Positions 10,400 to 18,467 of a stretch of 64,000 bases of DNA are shown piece by piece. Source of the stretch: Candidatus Kapaibacterium sp. GTDB lineage: Bacteria > Bacteroidota > Ignavibacteria > Kapaibacteriales > UBA2268. Location of the stretch: NCBI GenBank assembly GCA_937927515.1, contig CALBDO010000008.1, positions 1-64,000 of the forward strand. The letters run 5' to 3'. Both the position numbers and the translations under genes were made by a program. Below the pieces are notes generated by a model. The model had not been told where the DNA came from, did not search any database, and saw nothing but the letters and a program-made list of their open reading frames with translations. The stretch's first letter is position 1. Each line of letters begins with the position of its first letter.

Positions 10400-11551
10400 T
10401 TAATACGCAATTTTAAGTATCTCAATTATGTCATTAAGGTCTAAATTTTTCAAAACCCCAATAGTGCGAATTGAATAGGCTTGATAAACATTTTCGGCTA
10501 TTAGAGGTATTTCTTCCTTGAAGATGCCGAGGTCGCGTAGAGAAACGGGCGAGCCCCAAGATTTGTACTTTTCTTTCAATGCAAGAATAGCAGAGTCTAC
10601 GTTGTTTTTGCCAAAAATAACTTTTGCCCATCGCAGGAATTGCATTTCATTAAGTGTGTGAATGTATTTAATCCAAGCTGGAAAGACTACAGCTAGCCCA
10701 GCACCATGAGCAACTTCTGGATGTAAAGCACTAATTCCGTGCTCTATCGTATGACAAGCCCAATCCCCACCATATAAACCTGCCCCAGAAATACCATTCA
10801 ATGCCAAAACAGCCGACCAACTAAGTGCAGAACGAGCCTTGTAGTCCAATGGATTTGTTTGTAATTGGTCTACAGAATTGAATATAGTTAGAATTAAGGT
10901 CTCATTAATGGAAGTGGTTGGCTCTTCCCCTTTGGATTGAAAATAAAATTCCATAATGTGCGACAAAGCATCAATTGCACCGTAGACAGTCTGCTCCCAG
11001 GGAAGTGTTGATTGAACGCTTGGGTCTATTATTGAAACTTTCGGATACAAAGGGAAGCCACCAATATTCCATTTTTTGTTTTCTTTTTCATTGGTCAAAA
11101 CAGCATATGGGTCCATTTCCGAGCAAGTAGCAGAAATGGTTAGAACAGTGAAAACTGGAAGCGCTTTTTCAATCTCGACCTTACGTTCAAATGCATCCCA
11201 AAGATTATCGAGATAAAATCCAGCCGCTATTGATTTTGCCTCGTCGATGACAGAACCGCCACCAACGGCAAGAATGCCTTGAAGATTTTCTTCTCGTACG
11301 ATTTTAATCCCTTCAATAGCATGAGACAGCACGGGATTTGGTCGTACTCCCCAATGTTCGACCCAGTCAATATGACTCTCTCGGAGAGATTCGACAACTT
11401 GCTCGTAGACACCGTTCGTCTTAATCGAGCCCTTACCAGCAAGAAGTAAGACACGCTTTATACCATACTTAGCAATTTCATTACCAATTTTCGGTATGCT
11501 TCCTTGCCCGAATATTACTTTCGTAGGATTGTGGAATACAAAGTTTTGCAT
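10400..11551 (-). CDS. Iron-containing alcohol dehydrogenase (butanol dehydrogenase type)
   Basis: A 383-residue group III metal-dependent alcohol dehydrogenase, close to BdhA/YqhD, reducing aldehydes with NAD(P)H. The nucleotide site is AVGGGSVIDEAKSIA. The metal ligands are in GAIDALSH (Asp and His), HTIEHGISAL (His) and EVAHGAGLA (His). The true substrate is not evident. It is the last gene of a four-gene minus-strand operon: its ATG lies 1 nt after the stop of the secreted protein gene (11553). Confidence 0.92.
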   Translation of the reverse strand: MQNFVFHNPTKVIFGQGSIPKIGNEIAKYGIKRVLLLAGKGSIKTNGVYEQVVESLRESHIDWVEHWGVRPNPVLSHAIEGIKIVREENLQGILAVGGGSVIDEAKSIAAGFYLDNLWDAFERKVEIEKALPVFTVLTISATCSEMDPYAVLTNEKENKKWNIGGFPLYPKVSIIDPSVQSTLPWEQTVYGAIDALSHIMEFYFQSKGEEPTTSINETLILTIFNSVDQLQTNPLDYKARSALSWSAVLALNGISGAGLYGGDWACHTIEHGISALHPEVAHGAGLAVVFPAWIKYIHTLNEMQFLRWAKVIFGKNNVDSAILALKEKYKSWGSPVSLRDLGIFKEEIPLIAENVYQAYSIRTIGVLKNLDLNDIIEILKIAY

Positions 11552-11552
11552 A

Positions 11553-12536
11553 CTACTCCTTAGTTATGTTCAATAACTCTTTTGTTACAAGTTCAAGAGA
11601 TTTTTTGAAATCATCCAAATTATCTGTTTTCACAATTTTGGAGTTTTCTTTTAAAATTTCCAAGCCCTTTTCTGTAATTTTGCATAGATATAATTTTAAA
11701 TATGCATTCCCGTTGTCCCAGAAAAATTCACCGGAGATATAAAATTCAACTTCGAAGTTCAACAATGCTTGTATTTCATTAGCATTTGGCGGTGCGTAAT
11801 TTTCGGGCTCATACAAATTGAAGTATGAATAAATGGAATCTCGTGTCGGAATGTCAAAGACGACGAAGTCCGAAGAGTGTCTTGCAAACTCGAAAATAGT
11901 TTCAATGGCGAAATATGATGTAACCTGCCTTTTACGAAAAATCTCCCATTTGGAAAGGGTGTCGTTTTCGATGTAATTGATTGTTCCAATGACAAGGGGA
12001 GGCGCTGGTCTGACTTTGAAATTTCCCTCTAAATGCTCATAGAGGTCTGGTTCGTTCAACATATCGGCAAATGCTCTTTGTAATCCAGTTAAAAGAGCAG
12101 GGTCTAAAATTGGGGTGTTTTTGTCTTTGGTAAAATATCTAATTTGGGCATATCCTTTACCAAATCTTACCGAGCTATCTGCAAGGTCGAAAGAGATTAT
12201 ATCTGTTCGGAGAATATTTGCAAAGCTATTGACTTTGATTAATAACAATTTTCTCGCAGAAAGCTCTTTGCCGAGGGCAATAGGTGTTGGTTCCTTACCT
12301 TGCTTTTCAAATGTCAATGCCAATGAATCCCTTACATCGAATGGAATTATTTGATATTTCTGGCCGAGTCGAGCCACTAAATTCATCGCAGCTTCTACCT
12401 TTACCGGATTTATATTTGTTGTTCCTTGCCCAAATTCAATTTGGGTTATCAAAAGCTTCTCGATAGTGTCCTGCTGTGAAAATAGAAGAAAATTATAGCT
12501 TAACAAAAAAATCAGTGAAGTAGCAAGTCTAAACAT
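11553..12536 (-). CDS. Secreted protein of unknown function
   Basis: I do not recognise a family. The 327-residue protein starts with a signal peptide (MFRLATSLIFLLSYNFLLFS). The mature part begins with an IEKLLITQIEFGQG strand. A segment of the type ARKLLLIKVNSFANILRTDIISFDLADSS faintly recalls CsgG/TolB-N-like folds, but this is weak. The ATG at 12536 lies 1 nt after the polX stop; another in-frame ATG five codons upstream (12551) would overlap polX. The overlapping arrangement with polX and the dehydrogenase indicates one transcript. Confidence 0.65.
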   Translation of the reverse strand: MFRLATSLIFLLSYNFLLFSQQDTIEKLLITQIEFGQGTTNINPVKVEAAMNLVARLGQKYQIIPFDVRDSLALTFEKQGKEPTPIALGKELSARKLLLIKVNSFANILRTDIISFDLADSSVRFGKGYAQIRYFTKDKNTPILDPALLTGLQRAFADMLNEPDLYEHLEGNFKVRPAPPLVIGTINYIENDTLSKWEIFRKRQVTSYFAIETIFEFARHSSDFVVFDIPTRDSIYSYFNLYEPENYAPPNANEIQALLNFEVEFYISGEFFWDNGNAYLKLYLCKITEKGLEILKENSKIVKTDNLDDFKKSLELVTKELLNITKE

Positions 12537-12537
12537 T

Positions 12538-14247
12538 TTAGGTTCTTCCAATGGATTTGACTAAACTTGTGAACTCTTCAAAATTTAGAGAGTTAACCAC
12601 ATCTTTTTTTTCGAGCCAGCCTTTTCTGGCAAAATTTACACCATAGAAAACATCAGTTAAACTATTTACATCGTGCGAGTCTGGATTAATTGAAATCTTG
12701 ACTCCTTTCTCTTTGGCATACACAATATGTTCCCAAGGCAAATCTAATCGATAAGGATTTGCGTTAAGCTCAATAATCTTTCCATAGTCTGCTGCTGCAT
12801 CAATAACTGCCTTTATATCTACTTCGTAACTGTCTCGTGAAAGGAGAAGTCTACCCGTAGGGTGTCCCAAAATATGAGTATAAGGACTCATCAAGGCATA
12901 AATAATTCTTCTCGTCATTTCGGCCTTGGTCATCTTGAAATGAGAATGAACAGAAGCAACTACGACATCAAATCTCTGCAATAAATCTTCCTTATAATCG
13001 AGACTGCCGTCTGGGAGAATATCCGATTCGATGCCTTTTAAAACTTTAATTCCAGTTAATTTTTCGTTTAATGCATCTATTTCTTTATGCTGTAGAATTA
13101 CTCTCTCCGGCTCGAGGCCATTTGCATACTTTGCCGTCTGACTGTGGTCGCAGATAACAATGTACTCGAAACCAAGATTTTTTGCAGCGTTTGCCATTTG
13201 CTCGATTGTGTTGAATCCATCGCTCCAGGTGGAATGAACATGCACCATACCACGCAAGTCGCTCTCTTGAATAAGTTTCGGTATGCTCCGTTCAATTGCC
13301 CGTTGAATTGAAAAATTGCTTTCTCTCAACTCGGGTGGAATGTATTGAATGCCGAGCCAGTCGAACAACTGCTCTTCGGTCTCAAAAGTAATCCCTGAAT
13401 ATGGAAACTCATAAAAATTGAAACTCCGATTGGTTCTTTCTTCAAAAAATTTACTAAAAGAATCAACATAAGCTTCAGAGCCAGTAAGATTGTGCAACTG
13501 CCAAATGTAATTTTGTGGATTGCAGTATGATATTTGGACTAAAATCTCATCATCAGTTTGAAAAGAAAAACTACTGACTCCTAGATTTAGGTTGTATTTG
13601 GTGCTAAAGTAGCTAATTAACTTTTGAGGTTCAAGGGTCGAAACCAAGAAATGCACAGAAGTGACTATTTCAGAATAACGACGCATTTCACCAACTATGG
13701 AATGAGTGTGTACCACTGGAATCGATTTAAGAAAGTTGAATATATTATTCGCCTCTTGAAAGCATGCAAATTGTTGCTTCTTCCCTTTCCAAGCTTTAAT
13801 ATGTTGAATGCTATTTAGTATAATTTCCTGAGACTTTACCGAGAAGCCTTTGATTTTAGAAACTTTATCCTCGATACAAGCCCTCTCCAAGTCATCAATT
13901 GACTTAATTCCAAGGCTTTCAAACAATACTTTTGTTTTCTTTGGCCCGATTCCTGGAATTTTGGTTATGGCAACTAATTCGACTGGTATCTCAGAGGTTA
14001 ATTTATCGTAATAGGACATTCTGCCAGTCTCTACATATTCAGTAATTTTTTTAACGAGAGCTTCGCCAAAGCCTTCGACCTCGCCAAGCTTACCATTTTT
14101 AGCAAGGGTGTGGACATCGAGTTGCATTGCCTCTATGATATCGGCAGCCTTTGCGTATGCCTGTGCTTTGAAAATATTTTCCCCTTTGATTTGCAAAAGG
14201 ATGGAAATATTTCTAAGGAGTTTTACTAACTTTTTGTCTACTTCCAT
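12538..14247 (-). CDS. polX: PolX-family protein with intact PHP domain and degenerate polymerase site
   Basis: A 569-residue protein with PolX layout. An N-terminal 8 kDa-type domain and helix-hairpin-helix motifs (VEGFGEALVKKI; IPGIGPKKTKVL) come first, then a nucleotidyltransferase-like region, then a PHP domain from about residue 330. The PHP metal ligands are all visible: HVHSTWSDG, CDHS, GIESDIL, SVHSHF, GHPTGR and NPDSHD, so 3'-5' exonuclease or phosphoesterase activity is expected. The polymerase centre is not intact. Where PolX has RR-x-x-E followed by D-x-D, this protein has MRRYSEIVTSVHFLV (about residues 188-202) with neither Asp. The third Asp site reads VQIS instead of VD-hydrophobic-R. 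I infer loss of DNA synthesis and retention of nuclease function. It sits 6 nt downstream of the acyl-CoA dehydrogenase gene. Confidence 0.9.
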   Translation of the reverse strand: MEVDKKLVKLLRNISILLQIKGENIFKAQAYAKAADIIEAMQLDVHTLAKNGKLGEVEGFGEALVKKITEYVETGRMSYYDKLTSEIPVELVAITKIPGIGPKKTKVLFESLGIKSIDDLERACIEDKVSKIKGFSVKSQEIILNSIQHIKAWKGKKQQFACFQEANNIFNFLKSIPVVHTHSIVGEMRRYSEIVTSVHFLVSTLEPQKLISYFSTKYNLNLGVSSFSFQTDDEILVQISYCNPQNYIWQLHNLTGSEAYVDSFSKFFEERTNRSFNFYEFPYSGITFETEEQLFDWLGIQYIPPELRESNFSIQRAIERSIPKLIQESDLRGMVHVHSTWSDGFNTIEQMANAAKNLGFEYIVICDHSQTAKYANGLEPERVILQHKEIDALNEKLTGIKVLKGIESDILPDGSLDYKEDLLQRFDVVVASVHSHFKMTKAEMTRRIIYALMSPYTHILGHPTGRLLLSRDSYEVDIKAVIDAAADYGKIIELNANPYRLDLPWEHIVYAKEKGVKISINPDSHDVNSLTDVFYGVNFARKGWLEKKDVVNSLNFEEFTSLVKSIGRT

Positions 14248-14253
14248 AAAATA

Positions 14254-15417
14254 TCAGATAAAAGCACTGTATCCAGTGATATCCTCCCCAAGTATCAAAG
14301 TGTGAATATCATGTGTACCTTCGTAAGTCTTTACAGATTCAAGATTTGCCATATGACGCATAACGGGATATTCGTCCAAAATTCCATTTGCACCGTGTAT
14401 TTCACGAGCAATTCTTGTACATTGCAAGGCAATGTCGACATTATTGCGCTTTGCAAGAGAGACTTGCTGGAAACGAGCACGGTCTTCGTCCTTCAGTCTA
14501 CCCAAGCGATATGCCAGAAGCTGCGCCTTGGTAATTTCATTCAACATCCAAACTAATTTTTCTTGAATTATTTGAAATGCACCTATGGGTTTTCCAAATT
14601 GTATTCTTGTTTTGGCATAGTTTAGTGCAGATTCAAAAACTGCGATGGCAGAACCAATTGCACCCCAAGCTATTCCATAACGCGCCTGTGTCAGGCAACT
14701 TAGCGGTCCCTTCAAACCCGTAACATTTAGATGGTTCTCCTCTGGAACTTCAACATCCTCTAAAACAAGTTCCGAGGTCACAGAGGCTCGAAGAGAATGC
14801 TTGTTTTTCATCTCAATTGCTTTAAAACCTTTTCGATTCGTCTCGACAATGAACCCATTGACAACACCATCGACCTTTGCCCAAATTATAGCAACATCGG
14901 CAATATTTCCATTTGTAATCCACATTTTTGTTCCATTGATAACATATCCACCATCGACTTTCTTTGCAGTGGTTGCCATACCCCCGGGATTAGAGCCAAA
15001 ATCAGGCTCGGTCAACCCAAAACAACCAACTACCTCGCCTCTTGCCAATTTAGGAAGCCACTTTTGTTTAACCTCTTCTTTTGCATAACGAAGAATGGGA
15101 TAGATAACCAAAGAATTTTGAACAGAGGCAAAAGAGCGAATAGCAGAGTCGCCACGTTCTAACTCCATCATTGCTAAGCCGTAAGAAGTATAATTTGCAC
15201 CAACACCGCCATATTGTTGGGGTAAAGTAATACCAAGCAACCCAAGCTCTGCCAAGCGAGGTACTAAATGCATCGGAAATGTACCCTCACGATAATGCTT
15301 TTCAATTATCGGTATCACTTCTGCATCAACAAAATTACGGACTGTATTGCGAATCAAACGTTCTTCTTCGCTGAGCAATTCATCGATATTATAGTAGTCA
15401 AAAACATTGAAATTCAT
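14254..15417 (-). CDS. Acyl-CoA dehydrogenase, glutaryl-CoA dehydrogenase-like
   Basis: A 387-residue FAD flavoenzyme. It carries GCFGLTEPDFGSNP (flavin/substrate binding), GTKMWITNG, the catalytic Glu in KTYEGTHDIHTLILG and QIIQEKL. An Arg in AIRSFASVQNSL matches the position that binds the distal carboxylate of glutaryl-CoA in GcdH. This supports a dicarboxylyl-CoA substrate, possibly oxidative decarboxylation of glutaryl-CoA to crotonyl-CoA. First gene of the minus-strand operon with polX, the secreted protein and the alcohol dehydrogenase. It diverges from the DHOD-like gene, so 15418-15580 should contain both promoters. Confidence 0.9.
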   Translation of the reverse strand: MNFNVFDYYNIDELLSEEERLIRNTVRNFVDAEVIPIIEKHYREGTFPMHLVPRLAELGLLGITLPQQYGGVGANYTSYGLAMMELERGDSAIRSFASVQNSLVIYPILRYAKEEVKQKWLPKLARGEVVGCFGLTEPDFGSNPGGMATTAKKVDGGYVINGTKMWITNGNIADVAIIWAKVDGVVNGFIVETNRKGFKAIEMKNKHSLRASVTSELVLEDVEVPEENHLNVTGLKGPLSCLTQARYGIAWGAIGSAIAVFESALNYAKTRIQFGKPIGAFQIIQEKLVWMLNEITKAQLLAYRLGRLKDEDRARFQQVSLAKRNNVDIALQCTRIAREIHGANGILDEYPVMRHMANLESVKTYEGTHDIHTLILGEDITGYSAFI

Positions 15418-15580
15418 TTTAATCCCAATTTTTTAAAAATATTAAAGTCGACTTTTACTTAAATAAATTTTAGTTTTCCAAATAGTTTATTATTCTTGAG
15501 CTATTAATTCAGATTATCTGGAATAATTGAAAATCCTTATTATTTGCTTATTTTTGTTTTTAACAAAACTCAAAATTTTT

Positions 15581-16567
15581 ATGGATATAACAACAACATA
15601 TTTAGGATTTAAACTTTCCAATCCAATTATAGTTGGAAGTTGCGGTTATACATATTCAGTTAAAGATATAAAGACGCTGGTCGATAGTGGAGCATCGGCA
15701 ATCGTTTTGAAATCGATATTCGAGGAAGAAATAATTTGGGAAATGGATAGCAATCTTGCTCAGATGCAAAGACCAATGACAGTGTATCCAGAAATTTATG
15801 ATTTCTACGACCTGGAAACTATCGAAGATAGTGTGACAAAGTACTTAAACCTAATATCAGATGTAAAAAAAGAAGTATCTGTGCCAATTATAGCTTCCGT
15901 CAATTGTGTTAGTTCGCACGAATGGGTCCCATTTGCCCAAAGAATTGAAAATGCAGGGGCAGATGCGCTGGAATTGAACATTTTCATTATGCCTTCGGAT
16001 TTAAACAAAACAAGCCAAGAGAACGAACAAACATATTTCGAGATTATCAACTCCGTTTTAGCGAAAGTTAAAATACCAGTTGCTGTTAAACTGAGCTATT
16101 ATTTTTCAAATCTTGCCTCGATGATAAAGAAAATTTCTGAAACTGGTGTAAAAGGAATAGTTCTCTTCAACAGATTTTTCGAGCCAGACTTCGATTTAGA
16201 AAGTTTAACAGTAGTTCCGACAAATGTGCTAAGTAGTCCCAGCGACTTGGGAAAATCGCTCCGATGGATAGCCATAATGAGCGAGCGTGTGAACTGCGAC
16301 CTTTGCGCATCAACAGGAGTACACGATGGGAAGGCGGTAATCAAACAAATTCTTGCTGGGGCAAAAGCAGTGCAAATTGCATCGATTTTATACAGGAAGG
16401 GACCAAAAGTTATTTCCGATATGCTTGATGAAATTAAGAATTGGATGTCAGAAAAGGAATTTAATACCCTTGATGAATTTCGTGGCCGTCTTAGCCAATC
16501 GAGAAGTTTAAATCCAGCTGTATACGAAAGAGCTCAATTTATGCGATACTTTAGCGAGAAGTTTTAA
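15581..16567 (+). CDS. Dihydroorotate dehydrogenase-like flavoprotein, not a typical PyrD
   Basis: A 328-residue TIM-barrel FMN protein of the DHO_dh family. It begins MDITTTYLGFKLSNPIIVGS and carries an FMN-phosphate type motif in ASTGVHDGKAVIKQILAGAKAVQIASIL. The substrate loop of real dihydroorotate dehydrogenases (N-x-S-x-PN with catalytic Cys or Ser) is replaced by ELNIFIMPSDLNK, so pyrimidine synthesis is unlikely. This sub-family is usually labelled 'DHOD-like protein' with no proven role. A TTG at 15527 would add an 18-residue hydrophobic leader; the ATG at 15581 fits the family start. The prenyl synthase follows after 15 nt. Confidence 0.8.
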   Translation: MDITTTYLGFKLSNPIIVGSCGYTYSVKDIKTLVDSGASAIVLKSIFEEEIIWEMDSNLAQMQRPMTVYPEIYDFYDLETIEDSVTKYLNLISDVKKEVSVPIIASVNCVSSHEWVPFAQRIENAGADALELNIFIMPSDLNKTSQENEQTYFEIINSVLAKVKIPVAVKLSYYFSNLASMIKKISETGVKGIVLFNRFFEPDFDLESLTVVPTNVLSSPSDLGKSLRWIAIMSERVNCDLCASTGVHDGKAVIKQILAGAKAVQIASILYRKGPKVISDMLDEIKNWMSEKEFNTLDEFRGRLSQSRSLNPAVYERAQFMRYFSEKF

Positions 16568-16582
16568 CATAATCGGGTACAA

Positions 16583-17557
16583 TTGAAAATTTTAGACAAT
16601 ATCTATTTACCAGTTGTCAAGGATTTAGAGCAATTTGAACAATACTTCGCTTCTATTCTGAAAACAAATATCGGCCTACTCGATGTAGTGGTTCGATATC
16701 TTGTATCGAGGAAAGGGAAGCGAATACGTCCGCTACTAACATTTCTCACTGCGGGGCTTGTTGGGAAAATAAACGAAAGAACGCACGTTGGTGCTGCAAT
16801 GGTAGAGTTGCTTCATACAGCAACTCTTGTCCACGACGATGTCGTCGACGAAGCAAAAGAGCGCCGAGGCTTGTTATCTATCAATGCAAGGTGGAATAAT
16901 AAAATTGCTGTTCTACTGGGGGATTTCCTTCTTGCAAAAGGGTTACTGGTAGCAATCGAAAATAAAGAATTTGGCTTTTTGGAAATTTTATCCACTGCCG
17001 TTAAACTGATGAGCGAAGGTGAACTTTTGCAAATACAAACAACGAAAGCCGAAGAAGCAAGCGAAGAAAAATATTTTGAGATAATACATAGCAAGACAGC
17101 ATCCCTAATATCTGCATGTTGTGAAATCGGGTGCCTAAGCTCCACAATCGACGAAAAAGCAAGAACCAGAATTAAGGAATTTGGTAGATTAATAGGATTA
17201 GCGTTTCAAATTCGAGACGATATACTCGATTTCACTGGAAAATCCAACATCATTGGTAAACCAATTGGCAACGACTTGCGAGAAAGAAAGATAACTCTAC
17301 CGTTAATTTATGCTCTTCAAAATGTAAATACGAAAGAAGCAAAGTCAATTCTTACTTTTTTGAGAAAGAATAAGAAAAAGAAGGAAATTAAAGAAATAGT
17401 TGAATTTGTTATTAAAAACAATGGGATTATACTTGCACAACATCGTGCAAAAGAACTCATAGAAAAAGCAAAGCAAATTATCCTGGAATTCGATGATAAC
17501 CCTTACCGTCAATCTCTTATCTCATTAGCAGATTATATCATCGAAAGAGAAAAGTGA
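16583..17557 (+). CDS. Polyprenyl (octaprenyl-type) diphosphate synthase
   Basis: A 324-residue all-helical trans-prenyltransferase that adds isopentenyl units to allylic diphosphates, giving the side chain of menaquinone or a similar quinone. It has KGKRIRPLL, the first Asp-rich motif LVHDDVVDEAKERRG and the second Asp-rich motif FQIRDDILDFTG. Chain length cannot be read with certainty from sequence. It starts with TTG at 16583, 15 nt after the DHOD-like gene, so the pair is probably one operon. Confidence 0.9.
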   Translation: MKILDNIYLPVVKDLEQFEQYFASILKTNIGLLDVVVRYLVSRKGKRIRPLLTFLTAGLVGKINERTHVGAAMVELLHTATLVHDDVVDEAKERRGLLSINARWNNKIAVLLGDFLLAKGLLVAIENKEFGFLEILSTAVKLMSEGELLQIQTTKAEEASEEKYFEIIHSKTASLISACCEIGCLSSTIDEKARTRIKEFGRLIGLAFQIRDDILDFTGKSNIIGKPIGNDLRERKITLPLIYALQNVNTKEAKSILTFLRKNKKKKEIKEIVEFVIKNNGIILAQHRAKELIEKAKQIILEFDDNPYRQSLISLADYIIEREK

Positions 17558-17669
17558 GGCAATAGAACCTACCAATGATAATTATACAAAATCATTACTT
17601 GAGGGTTTATTAAAATCTCGCTGGGCTATATGGCAGAAGTTATTTTATATTCTATAATTAAATAAATAA

Positions 17670-17960
17670 TCAATCACCGTAAACGTAAACGGTATATGTA
17701 GCAACAATTCCTAAAATATTATTAGAATGGAAATCAACGTGATGGATTTTGGTGATTCCAACACTTTTACAAGCCGCTTCGATACTGGCATCGCCAGTGG
17801 CAATAAGACCTAATATTGAACTGCAAGAGGCTTTACCAATTTTAGTGTACGTAGGATGAGAGGTTGCAGTTACAGGTCGATTTACATTGGTATACAAAAC
17901 CCCCATAACAGGTGAAACTGCATATGCTCCACACCCAACTAACAAGGGTATAGAAATCAA
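17670..17960 (-). CDS. TRL-like family lipoprotein with damaged 5' end
   Basis: A 96-residue product of the TRL-like family (small lipoproteins of unknown function). The signature is GKASCSSILGLIATGDASIEAA with a final strand ILGIVATYTVYVYG. A lipobox (LLVGC) is near the N-terminus. There is no ATG: the best start is TTG at 17960. Upstream in the same frame, IKTLKT, then TAG, then LAILL, reads like the rest of the signal peptide interrupted by an amber codon, with ATC where a start is expected. It may be translated from TTG with a short leader or be a recent pseudogene. Confidence 0.6.
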   Translation of the reverse strand: MISIPLLVGCGAYAVSPVMGVLYTNVNRPVTATSHPTYTKIGKASCSSILGLIATGDASIEAACKSVGITKIHHVDFHSNNILGIVATYTVYVYGD

Positions 17961-18467
17961 AAGAATTGCCAGCTATGTTTTTAAAGTTTTGATTGTACCT
18001 CCATACTGAGTGTTCAAAACATTGCCATATGGCCCAATCTTTAAATTATATTCAAAAGGTTAAAAATTAATTTAGAGAAACATATAATAAATAAGAACCA
18101 ATTTTACATTTAATTCTAATGAAATATACTCCTGAACTGCAATACTTGTATGGTCTCCGATATTAGGATGTTCAGTATAAACTAATACAGAGAAAAAAAT
18201 AATCACATTACTCATCACCAAACAGACCAAATTTTGTTCTAATTTACAAAATATTTAAATACAAAAATACAAAAATGAACTATGCAATTCAGAACTACAT
18301 AAAAACTTGCCTAAAAAAACCTTATAGAAATTTTAATTTGGGATGTAATATTCAAAACACTAAACAACTAAAATTCAAAAATAACCTAACTGATTAAAAT
18401 ATATTTAAAAATTTTTTTTTAAATTATCCTTATAACTAAATTTTTTTTTAAAAAATCTGGGAAAAAA
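17961..18467. other. AT-rich intergenic stretch, no gene seen
   Basis: About 500 bases, very AT-rich with long A and T runs, between the divergent TRL-like gene and the histidine kinase. Both promoters should lie here. I see no coding region, no strong hairpin and no RNA gene. It also contains the apparently decayed 5' end of the TRL-like gene (to about 18000). Confidence 0.6.

Noticed and set aside
15581-16567. Dihydroorotate dehydrogenase (pyrD)
   Set aside because: The catalytic loop of the family is absent.
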